5,629 nucleotides of DNA from WHTF01 sp964482425 (GTDB lineage: Bacteria; Desulfobacterota; Binatia; UBA9968), in contig CAYZXN010000260.1 of the NCBI GenBank assembly GCA_964482425.1, forward strand, positions 1 to 5,629. The letters are read 5' to 3'. Position numbers and translations under genes: made by a program. Positions 1-5,629 of this stretch are shown here, piece after piece (position 1 is the stretch's first letter; each line of letters starts with the position of its first letter). The notes beneath the pieces were generated by a model. It made no database searches. It was not told the origin of the DNA and saw nothing but the letters and a program-made list of their open reading frames with translations.

Positions 1-10
1 TTCAATGCGG

Positions 11-73
11 TGACAGGCTATGACAAACCGGCGATAAATGAACGATAAAAGACAATACTGACAAATTCTGACG
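11..73. repeat. Paired TGACA motifs with helical-turn spacing
   Basis: TGACA occurs at 11-15, 21-25 and 59-63, with TGACG at 69-73. Each pair is offset by exactly 10 bases, and the two pairs start 48 bases apart. The longer form TGACAAA recurs at 21-27 and 59-65. CGATAAA is also repeated at 32-38 and 43-49. The arrangement looks like clustered protein-binding sites. Such sites occur in regulators' operators and at ends of transposons of the Tn5053/Tn7-like type, but no element gene is visible here. Confidence 0.35.
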
Positions 74-156
74 GTTCCATCCCTGCTCTGCCGAAATCAG
101 CCTGGATGAACATTGGCGTTCTGGGAAGACCAGGCGAGCCCTTGCCTGCGTCATAG

Positions 157-207
157 CCTCTGCGAATTACGGATAATAGTTAGCCTGCAGAGGATTAACC
201 TCTGCGA
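157..207. repeat. CCTCTGC / GCAGAGG / CCTCTGC alternative-hairpin set
   Basis: CCTCTGCGA is directly repeated at 157-165 and 199-207, and GCAGAGG lies between at 187-193. The middle arm pairs perfectly over 7 bases with either outer arm: a tight hairpin with loop ATTAA on one side, or a 23-base loop on the other. The pairing is plain in the sequence; any function is not known. Confidence 0.5.
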
Positions 208-376
208 CGGCCAGACACTTCGGGGGATTTGGATCGCCTGAGGTTCTCAGCCTCTTGTGCAGTTATGAAGAACTGGCTTAAATCCTAGGCTCGGCGTAGA
301 TAAAGGCTTTCGTCAACCCTTCACATGTAACACGGGCGTCTTCAAGATCGTTGATGATTGCGCCAGCCACTCAAGC

Positions 377-388
377 CAGGCGCGCCTG
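377..388. repeat. 12-base perfect palindrome
   Basis: CAGGCGCGCCTG reads the same on both strands. It lies 54 bases beyond the stop of the ThDP enzyme gene. It could be a dimer-binding site, but short GC palindromes are not rare in GC-rich DNA. Confidence 0.4.
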
Positions 389-441
389 AATAGCGCTGCC
401 GCATTACGCCGGTTCATCTTTTTTACTCGCGTGATTGTGTT

Positions 442-2154
442 CTACCTCGGATTCAAATCGCTGAGCACCACATCGATCACGGTCAGTTTTCCCTGCCCCT
501 CGCACTCGAGCGCCTGCTCCACAGCAGGCTTGATCTCTTCAGGCCGGGTCACGCGAAAGCCCCGCCCGCCGTGCGCTTGAGCGTAATACTGGTACTCGGG
601 ATACGGCGCGATGCTGGCGCCGAAGTGAACGCCGGTTGTCTTGGCCGCGCCGCTCGGAAAATATTTGATCAAGCTGGTCTCCATTGACAGATAGCGGCCG
701 TTGTTGAACACAACGACGTGAATCGGCAGCTGGTATTCTTCAGCCACGCCCAGGCACGATGGCACGGCGTTGTAATGGAATGCGCCATCGCCGACAAGCG
801 CAAAGACCGGCCGGTCGGGCATCGCCAATTTCACGCCGAGCGCATAACTCAGGCCGACACCCAGACCGCCGGTGATGCGCGCGAAGTACGACTGCGGCTT
901 GCTGCGCGGAATCGCCTCTTGAATCAATGTCCTGTAAACGGTCGTCTCTTCGGATATCACGGAATTTTCCGGCAACGCTTCGCCCAATGCATGACACAGC
1001 CAGCGTGGGTCTATGGGAGTTTCGCCGGCATGCTTCAAGGCTTCGTCTTTCAATCGGCCAAAGTAACCATCATGCTGTTCGCGGATGCGCACCAGCCGCT
1101 GTTCATAAGCCGCGCGATTGCCGGCAACCGCTTCGGACGCTCGCGCCATAGCAACGAGTTTTTCCAGGGTCGATGCGGCCGGCGCCGCCAGCGCAAGATC
1201 GACGTTATAACCCCAGTACGGTAAGCGCGAATTGGGAAACTCCTCGGCGATCGAAATGACTTTGGCGTTCTTGGGCGCCTTACTGGCGGGGTACCAAGGC
1301 GTTACGGCTTCCACCATCAGAACTAAATCGGCCGCATCGACAGCCTTCGGATCATGGTGCAGATAAAGCGGATGGGTGCGCGGGAAATTCACGAACGCCG
1401 GCCTGTAGGTCTCCATGACCGGAATTGCAAACAGCTCGCACAGCTCAACCAACCGCTCGACCGCGCGCGGGTCGCCGCCGGCGTACTCGGTGACCGCCAC
1501 GGGGTTTTTCGCGGCGGCAATGAGTTTCACAGCCCTATCGATGGCGTTATCGTCCACCGCAACGCAGCGCACGACTTCGTTGGCTTTGTTGTGCTCGATC
1601 CATGGCGCTTCTTCCATCATGCACTCAAACGGAATACCGATGAGCACCGGCCCGGCCGGCGGCTCGACTGCGATTTGCAGCGCACGCTCGATGGTCGGCG
1701 CCAATAACTCGGCGGAGGCGATGCGATCGGCCCACTTCACGCAGCCTCTGAGCAGATCCGGCGAGCCGCCCAGATCGGTGAGATCGTGCAACCATTGACC
1801 GCCGGGATCGGCAACCCGGGTGTTCTCGCCATAGGCGGCGATCTCACCGCTCAAGATCACCATGGGCGTGCGCTCGTGCAGCGCGGCGCGCAGTGTCATG
1901 GCCGCGTTGAGCGGGCCGGCGGTGGCATGCAGCATCACCACCTGTGGGCGGCTGGTCACTTTCGTGTAACCGGCAGCCATGGCGGCAGCGACTGCTTCGT
2001 GACGGCAATTAATGTACTTGGGCTTCTGTGCGCCGCGCGCCGCCGCCTCGGCTAAAGCTTCCCACACCGGCGGCCATTCCGAGCCCGGGGAAGAAAAGAT
2101 GTAATCGACGCCGCCTCTTTCCATGGCCTTCAACATTGCCTGTCCGCCGTGCAT
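442..2154 (-). CDS. ThDP-dependent 2-oxo acid decarboxylase/synthase-like enzyme (acetolactate synthase-like, IlvB superfamily)
   Basis: A cytoplasmic enzyme of 570 residues in the usual three-domain order. The N-terminal pyrimidine-binding domain (about 1-180) has the R51-H52-E53 segment, where E53 matches the Glu that activates the cofactor, followed by AAAMAAGY and HATAGPLNAA. A central Rossmann-like domain spans about 200-335. The C-terminal diphosphate-binding domain (about 385-565) has GDG at 455-457 and NN at 484-485, spaced exactly 26 residues apart as in the classical ThDP/Mg(2+) motif. The fold implies making or breaking a C-C bond next to a carbonyl, usually on a 2-oxo acid. The substrate is unknown: the sequence resembles unassigned acetolactate synthase- and benzoylformate decarboxylase-like proteins, and no small regulatory subunit gene is adjacent, which argues against true branched-chain acetolactate synthase. 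ATG at 2154 is chosen because AAGGAG sits 7 bases upstream; a TTG at 2196 would add 14 residues but has no ribosome site. The stop is TAG. Probably co-transcribed with the solute-binding protein gene 108 bases upstream. Confidence 0.92.
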   Translation of the reverse strand: MHGGQAMLKAMERGGVDYIFSSPGSEWPPVWEALAEAAARGAQKPKYINCRHEAVAAAMAAGYTKVTSRPQVVMLHATAGPLNAAMTLRAALHERTPMVILSGEIAAYGENTRVADPGGQWLHDLTDLGGSPDLLRGCVKWADRIASAELLAPTIERALQIAVEPPAGPVLIGIPFECMMEEAPWIEHNKANEVVRCVAVDDNAIDRAVKLIAAAKNPVAVTEYAGGDPRAVERLVELCELFAIPVMETYRPAFVNFPRTHPLYLHHDPKAVDAADLVLMVEAVTPWYPASKAPKNAKVISIAEEFPNSRLPYWGYNVDLALAAPAASTLEKLVAMARASEAVAGNRAAYEQRLVRIREQHDGYFGRLKDEALKHAGETPIDPRWLCHALGEALPENSVISEETTVYRTLIQEAIPRSKPQSYFARITGGLGVGLSYALGVKLAMPDRPVFALVGDGAFHYNAVPSCLGVAEEYQLPIHVVVFNNGRYLSMETSLIKYFPSGAAKTTGVHFGASIAPYPEYQYYAQAHGGRGFRVTRPEEIKPAVEQALECEGQGKLTVIDVVLSDLNPR

Positions 2155-2262
2155 GATTTGTCTCCTTTTTAGAAATCCGTAAAGAACCAAGAGCAATGTA
2201 CTTCACACAGCCGTGCTCACCTGTTTGCACTTCGCTGTTTGATGCCGGCTCTTACGGGACTG
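2155..2262. other. 108-base spacer between solute-binding protein and ThDP enzyme genes
   Basis: The spacer carries the ribosome site of the ThDP enzyme gene and no terminator-like hairpin followed by T residues. A weak TTGCTC/TCTAAA pair on the minus strand would start transcription beyond the ribosome site, so it is not a usable promoter. Read-through from the upstream gene is the simplest reading. Confidence 0.55.
2162..2167 (-). promoter_or_regulatory. Ribosome-binding site deciding the ThDP enzyme start
   Basis: On the minus strand AAGGAG, within AAAAAGGAGA, lies 7 bases before the ATG at 2154. It settles the start choice against the in-frame TTG at 2196, which has no purine-rich site before it. 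Confidence 0.85.
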
Positions 2263-3285
2263 TTATCGCGCCAGTTTTTTTCTCATCTCAGGTAAAAAGC
2301 CGCTGTCTTCCAAGCTGCGCACCGCACTGGTGACCAGCAACTGCTCGAGATCCGCTTGCTGAACTTTGGGATTGACGCGCATGAGCAAGCGCTGGATGCG
2401 GCGCCAGGCCTCCGGATTCGGCGTGATGGCCAACGCAGGCATCTGCAGGCGGGTGACTTTGTAGGAAGCCTCCACATCCTCGTCCCTGCTCAAGCGCAGA
2501 TGCTTTTTTAAAACCTCGCCGACTTCTCGCTTGTTTGCCGGCTCCTGAATATAGACCAGCGCTTCGACAATTCCCTTGGTCAAGTTGATCATGGTTTCGC
2601 TATTGACCGCCGCGGAATCCCTGAGCGCGCAAATCCCGGTTCCCTGGTAAACCAGCTTTAGGGTCCCCGCATCGGCAAGAGAGCGCGCGCCCGCCCGCTT
2701 GGCCATGTCGGCGAAACTGTATGGTACGACGGCGGCATCGATATTGCCGGTGGTCAGTGCCTGGGTCACCGTGCCGGTGTCGCCGATAACACGCATGTTC
2801 AGCTTGTATTTCTCCGGATCGATGCCGAGACCGTCGAGTACGGCCATCGTGGCCAGCCAAAAGCCACCGCCGATACTCTGGACACCGAAGGTTTTGCCGC
2901 GCAAATCATCCAGGTTTTCGATCCCCTTGCGCGCGATCAACTCCCGCGGTATTCGATCATTGCCGATAGCGAAGCAACCGAGTTTCATTCCTCCCTGGGT
3001 TGCGCTGATGGCGCTGGTGGGCGCCGCCCATACCAGAGGCGCTCCGCCCGATGCCAGGGTCGCCATCATGATCGGGCCGCTGCGCGTCTGCAGCACGCGC
3101 GGGTCGACCCCATGCTTTCTGAACAGACCTTTATCGACGCCGACCCAAAGCGGGGCCATGGTTTCGTTGTGCCCGCCGTAGGCGATCAGGAGGTCGCCGG
3201 CCGCCCACACGGTGCCACCCCATAGAAAAATTGTGATGATGCATACTGGAGCCAAGGACAAACAGCGTCGAACGAATCTCATCAT
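2263..3285 (-). CDS. Periplasmic ABC-type solute-binding protein, NMT1/THI5-like (SsuA/TauA superfamily)
   Basis: A secreted protein of 340 residues, the normal length for the family, predicted to capture a small organic ligand in the periplasm for an ABC importer. Residues 1-28 form a signal peptide: MMRFVRR is basic, residues 8-22 are hydrophobic, and a VWA|AG site suits signal peptidase I. The Cys residues lie inside the hydrophobic stretch without a lipobox, so a lipoprotein is unlikely. Family features are the GLFRKHGVD segment (53-61), LDDLRGKTFGVQ followed by three Gly (125-141), GLGIDP (152-157) and ALTTGNIDAAVVP (176-188), typical of the two-lobed type 2 fold. The first of two tandem ATG codons is chosen because a GAGGAG site lies 7 bases upstream. 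The stop is TAA. The ligand cannot be read from sequence; nitrate/sulfonate-like, pyrimidine-precursor or aromatic compounds are all known for relatives. No permease or ATPase gene is adjacent. The downstream ThDP enzyme is a likely functional partner. Confidence 0.9.
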   Translation of the reverse strand: MMRFVRRCLSLAPVCIITIFLWGGTVWAAGDLLIAYGGHNETMAPLWVGVDKGLFRKHGVDPRVLQTRSGPIMMATLASGGAPLVWAAPTSAISATQGGMKLGCFAIGNDRIPRELIARKGIENLDDLRGKTFGVQSIGGGFWLATMAVLDGLGIDPEKYKLNMRVIGDTGTVTQALTTGNIDAAVVPYSFADMAKRAGARSLADAGTLKLVYQGTGICALRDSAAVNSETMINLTKGIVEALVYIQEPANKREVGEVLKKHLRLSRDEDVEASYKVTRLQMPALAITPNPEAWRRIQRLLMRVNPKVQQADLEQLLVTSAVRSLEDSGFLPEMRKKLAR

Positions 3286-3292
3286 GCTCGAA

Positions 3293-3298
3293 CTCCTC
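3293..3298 (-). promoter_or_regulatory. Ribosome-binding site of the solute-binding protein gene
   Basis: GAGGAG on the minus strand lies 7 bases before the first of two adjacent ATG codons (3285 and 3282). The spacing favours the first ATG and equals the spacing at the ThDP enzyme gene. Confidence 0.82.
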
Positions 3299-3370
3299 TC
3301 CCATTCACTCGGGTACTAGCACAGAGTGGTTTCTTTGCCCAGTCTGAAATCGAGAGACAGCCCCGTCTGG

Positions 3371-3385
3371 ATCGGCGCGGCCGAT
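3371..3385. repeat. Short GC-rich hairpin in the ATPase/solute-binding protein gap
   Basis: ATCGGC and GCCGAT form a perfect 6-base stem around a 3-base loop (GCG). It lies in the 226-base leader region upstream of the solute-binding protein gene and has no flanking T run. It could be a weak operator or leader hairpin, but a 6-base stem in GC-rich DNA can also arise by chance. Confidence 0.3.
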
Positions 3386-3455
3386 AAGTGCAAATTCGGC
3401 GACAGCGAGAGAGTGTAACCGTCAAAAACAGCGGATTCGTCTTGCAAGGCCGCCG

Positions 3456-3483
3456 GGAAAGATCACTCCGCCGTCATCTTTCC
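3456..3483 (-). repeat. Inverted repeat just after the copper ATPase gene, possible 3' hairpin
   Basis: Perfect 8-base arms, GGAAAGAT and ATCTTTCC, flank a 12-base centre; one mismatch then two further pairs extend the stem. It starts 28 bases downstream of the ATPase stop. It may protect or end the ATPase mRNA. There is no run of T after the stem, so it is not a classical intrinsic terminator, and the stem is only moderately GC-rich. Confidence 0.4.
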
Positions 3484-3511
3484 GTTTTCATCCCTGTGGC
3501 GCGGCATTACC

Positions 3512-5629
3512 TCAGAGCCTGGCTCGGCGCAATCGCAGCGCATTGGTGATCACCGACACGGAGCTGAAAGTCATGGCGGCGCTGGCGATGATTGGGCTTA
3601 GAAGAAGACCGAAGTAGGGGTAGAGAACCCCGGCGGCGATCGGAACGCCCAAGGTGTTGTAGACGAACGCAAAGAACAGATTCTGCCGGATGTTACGCAT
3701 GGTCGCGCGGCTCAAACGGCTTGCCTTGGCGATGCCGCGCAGATCCCCTTTGACCAGCGTCACGTGGGCGCTCTCGATGGCGACGTCGGTACCCGTGCCC
3801 ATGGCGATCCCGACATGAGCCTGCGCCAGCGCCGGCGCATCGTTGACACCGTCGCCCGCCATGCCAACAGTTCGGCCTTCTGCTTGCAGCCGTTTGATGA
3901 CTTCCGATTTTTGTTCAGGCAACACCTCGGCTTCGACTCGATCGATCTTTAAACGCCGCGCGACCGCTTCAGCGGTGGTCCGGCTGTCTCCCGTCAACAT
4001 GACGACCCTGATACCTTCGCGGTGCAGGATTTCGATCGCCTCCTGGGTCGAGGGCTTGATTGGATCGGAAACGGCGACAAGTCCAGCCGCTCGATCGTCG
4101 ACGGCGACAAACATCACCGTATGTCCTTCGCGGCGTAGCTCTTCGGCGCGCGTGCGGAGAGATGCGGCATCGATCGACAGCTCCTCGAGAAGCTTGATAT
4201 TGCCAAGCGCTACGGAATGCCCGTCCACTCTTCCGATAACGCCCTTGCCGGTCAACGAGCGGAATTGGTCCGTACTCGAAAGCCGCAAGCCTTCATTCTC
4301 TGCTGCCGACACAATGGCAGCGGCCAGCGGATGCTCGCTGGCGCGCTCGAGGCTCGCAGCCAGGCGCAGGATTTCTTTGCGTTCCGTCCCCGCCGTGGTG
4401 ACAACTTCCGAAAGCCGCGGCTTTCCTTCCGTCAGAGTGCCGGTTTTGTCGACAACCAGGGTGTTCACTTTCTCCAAAACTTCCAAAGCCTCGGCATTTT
4501 TGATTAGCACGCCCTCCGTAGCACCGCGGCCAACACCGACCATGATCGACATCGGCGTGGCGAGTCCCAGCGCACAGGGACAAGCGATAATGAGAACCGC
4601 AACCGCATTCACGAGAGCGTAGGCCATGCGCGGCTCCGGCCCGAGAAGCGCCCAGATAGCAAAGGTCAACACGGCAACTAAAAGAACCGCAAAAACGAAA
4701 TACGCGGAAACTACATCTACCAGTCGTTGTATAGGCGCGCGCGTCCGCTGCGCTTCGCTCACCATACGAACGATTTGCGCCAGCAGGGTCCCACTACCAA
4801 CCCGTTGGGCCTCCATGATGACGCTGCCGGTGGCGTTTACCGTACCGCCGGTGACTTTGCTGCCGGACGACTTTTCGACCGGAATGGGCTCGCCGGTGAC
4901 CATGGACTCGTCGACCGATGTGGCGCCTTCTACGACAACACCGTCAACTGGAACTTTTTCGCCGGGGCGAATGCGCAAACGATCGCCGACCTGAACCCGA
5001 TCCAGAGAAACGTCCTCTTCCCGCCCATCGCTGCGAATCAGCCGGGCGGTCTTTGGCGCAAGACCAAGGAGCGCTTTGATAGCGCTGCTGGTCTGACTGC
5101 GCGCGCGCAATTCCAGCACCTGCCCGAGCAGGACCAGTGTCGTGATTATCGCCGCCGCCTCGAAATAAACCGCAACGGTTCCGCCATGACCGTAGAACGA
5201 AGGCGGGAAGATATCCGGCAAGATCGTCGCCACCACGCTGTACAGGTACGCCGCGCCCACGCCGATGGAAATGAGCGTAAACATGTTCAGGCTTCGACTG
5301 ACGATGGAGCGCCAGCCGCGCTCGAAGAAGGGCCAACCGCCCCAAAGAACAACCGGCGTGGCGATAAAGAGTTGAACCCAGTTATTGAGACGAGGGGGCA
5401 ATACGTGTTGTAGCGGTTGCCCCGGAATCATGTCGGACATCGCCAGAATAAGCAGCGGCAGGGAAAGAACGGCGCTGATCCAGAACCGCCGTTTCATGTC
5501 CACCAGTTCTGGATTGGGCTCATCCTCGAGACTTACGGTGCGCGGCTCCAGCGCCATGCCGCAGATCGGGCAAGAGCCCGGCTCGGGGCGGACGATCTCC
5601 GGATGCATTGGGCAAACGTATTCCGTGCG
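3512..5629 (-). CDS. copA: Copper-exporting P1B-type ATPase with N-terminal heavy-metal-binding domain (5' end outside window)
   Basis: Inner-membrane pump that uses ATP to move Cu(+), possibly Ag(+), out of the cytoplasm. Residues are counted from the internal Met codon at 5608. The frame stays open upstream to the window edge (RTEYVCP precedes that Met), so the gene is partial, with 705 residues visible. The Cys at 5612-5614, the MHP, and C13/C16 (CPICGM) form a heavy-metal-binding domain. Eight probable membrane helices follow; the second has the Gly-Gly kink (G90-G91) known from CopA. Catalytic motifs are TGEP (238-241), DKTGT with phosphorylated D387, the SEHP nucleotide-site motif (H426-P427), MLTGD (537-541) and GDGVNDAP (585-592). 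Copper-site motifs are CPC (343-345), N643-x6-YN-x4-P and M679-x-x-SS, the P1B-1 signature. The stop is TGA. No motif is broken. The gene symbol reflects the family only; SilP-type silver pumps share this layout. The 226-base gap to the next gene suggests a separate transcription unit. Confidence 0.95.
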   Translation of the reverse strand, partial: RTEYVCPMHPEIVRPEPGSCPICGMALEPRTVSLEDEPNPELVDMKRRFWISAVLSLPLLILAMSDMIPGQPLQHVLPPRLNNWVQLFIATPVVLWGGWPFFERGWRSIVSRSLNMFTLISIGVGAAYLYSVVATILPDIFPPSFYGHGGTVAVYFEAAAIITTLVLLGQVLELRARSQTSSAIKALLGLAPKTARLIRSDGREEDVSLDRVQVGDRLRIRPGEKVPVDGVVVEGATSVDESMVTGEPIPVEKSSGSKVTGGTVNATGSVIMEAQRVGSGTLLAQIVRMVSEAQRTRAPIQRLVDVVSAYFVFAVLLVAVLTFAIWALLGPEPRMAYALVNAVAVLIIACPCALGLATPMSIMVGVGRGATEGVLIKNAEALEVLEKVNTLVVDKTGTLTEGKPRLSEVVTTAGTERKEILRLAASLERASEHPLAAAIVSAAENEGLRLSSTDQFRSLTGKGVIGRVDGHSVALGNIKLLEELSIDAASLRTRAEELRREGHTVMFVAVDDRAAGLVAVSDPIKPSTQEAIEILHREGIRVVMLTGDSRTTAEAVARRLKIDRVEAEVLPEQKSEVIKRLQAEGRTVGMAGDGVNDAPALAQAHVGIAMGTGTDVAIESAHVTLVKGDLRGIAKASRLSRATMRNIRQNLFFAFVYNTLGVPIAAGVLYPYFGLLLSPIIASAAMTFSSVSVITNALRLRRARL

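Larger units (their letters stand above)
1..441. other. Gene-free left flank with small repeats
   Basis: No credible gene is visible. Stops are dense in the frames examined. The left edge is open in one plus frame for 15 codons, ending with TAA at 46-48, and in one minus frame running off the window; neither can be identified. Short minus-strand frames at 313-417 (34 codons) and 278-370 (30 codons, GTG start) lack good ribosome sites. No intrinsic terminator follows the ThDP enzyme stop. GC is about 52% over bases 1-420, lower than in the genes. The region contains paired TGACA motifs, a CCTCTGC/GCAGAGG set and a 12-base palindrome. Confidence 0.6.
3286..3511. other. Intergenic region between copper ATPase and solute-binding protein genes
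   Basis: 226 bases without a credible gene; the minus-strand ATG codons here meet stops within a few codons. It must hold the 3' end of the ATPase message and probably the promoter of the solute-binding protein gene. I could not find a -35/-10 pair with good matches and spacing. A TTGACG at 3425-3420 on the minus strand has no acceptable -10 partner at 16-18 bases. Confidence 0.6.

Noticed and set aside
238..250. CTGAG-GTT-CTCAG mini-hairpin
   Set aside because: A 5-base stem with no T run and no nearby gene end; too weak to call a terminator.
278..370. 30-codon minus-strand frame with GTG start, ending ...GLTKAFIYAEPRI
   Set aside because: It overlaps the previous frame, has no ribosome site and cannot be linked to a known protein; it could be a gene remnant but there is no proof.
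313..417. 34-codon minus-strand frame (MNRRNAAALFRRAWLEWLAQ...) starting 24 bases after the ThDP enzyme stop
   Set aside because: Its position would suit an operon member, but the ribosome site is weak (GAG then an A run), the length is very short and no family is recognisable.
449..459. tRNA T-arm-like GATTTGAATCC on the minus strand
   Set aside because: It encodes the last residues (SDLNPR) of the ThDP enzyme, and no acceptor, D or anticodon arms flank it.
718..1224. 168-codon plus-strand open frame opposite the ThDP enzyme gene
   Set aside because: It is antisense to a strongly supported gene, rich in Arg/His/Gln as expected for a shadow of GC-rich coding DNA, and resembles no family.
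2699..3181. 160-codon plus-strand open frame opposite the solute-binding protein gene
   Set aside because: It is antisense to a gene with a signal peptide, ribosome site and family motifs; its own composition is shadow-like.
3306..3328. CACTC/GAGTG inverted arms just upstream of the solute-binding protein ribosome site
   Set aside because: Arms are only 5 bases with a 13-base centre; this is expected by chance and adds nothing firm.
3843..4622. 259-codon plus-strand open frame opposite the copper ATPase gene
   Set aside because: It lies wholly antisense to intact catalytic motifs, has Ser/Arg/Thr-biased composition typical of shadow frames and no plausible domain.
1..5629. CRISPR array, rRNA, tRNA or intact insertion sequence
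   Set aside because: No regularly spaced repeats of 20 or more bases, no recognisable RNA gene structure and no transposase gene were found on either strand.

Overview
The window holds three protein-coding genes, all read on the minus strand. In transcription order, right to left, they are a copper-type P1B ATPase cut by the right edge, a secreted NMT1/THI5-like solute-binding protein, and a thiamine-diphosphate (ThDP) dependent enzyme of the acetolactate synthase/benzoylformate decarboxylase superfamily. About 440 bases at the left end carry no convincing gene. GC-rich coding sequence, strong AGGAG ribosome sites and a stand-alone solute-binding protein beside a ThDP enzyme suggest a Gram-negative soil or groundwater bacterium. 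Proteobacteria or uncultured lineages such as Binatota, Rokubacteria or Desulfobacterota would fit. This placement is inference from gene style; there is no phylogenetic marker in the window.

Right part (3512-5629): a nearly complete Cu(+)-exporting ATPase with an N-terminal heavy-metal-binding domain (CPMHP...CPICGM) in place of the visible HMA domain that many CopA proteins have. All catalytic and copper-site motifs are intact. The reading frame stays open to the window edge, so the true start lies outside. A 226-base gap follows, with two short inverted repeats, and separates it from the next gene.

Centre and left (442-3285): the solute-binding protein gene and the ThDP enzyme gene lie 108 bases apart on the same strand. 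Each has an excellent ribosome-binding site exactly 7 bases before its ATG, and no terminator is visible between them. They probably form one transcript encoding a capture-and-convert module for an unidentified small organic compound. No permease or ATPase subunit is present, so transport partners must be elsewhere. The copper pump is probably an unrelated neighbour.

Left end (1-441): lower GC (217 G+C in the first 420 bases, about 52%), many stops in the frames examined, and several small repeat structures. These are paired TGACA motifs at 10-base periodicity, a three-arm CCTCTGC/GCAGAGG arrangement able to form alternative hairpins, and a 12-base perfect palindrome. They may be a regulatory or mobile-element-end remnant, but this is unproven. 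No clearly new biological system is visible. The two best leads are the solute-binding protein/ThDP enzyme pair and the repeat-bearing left flank.
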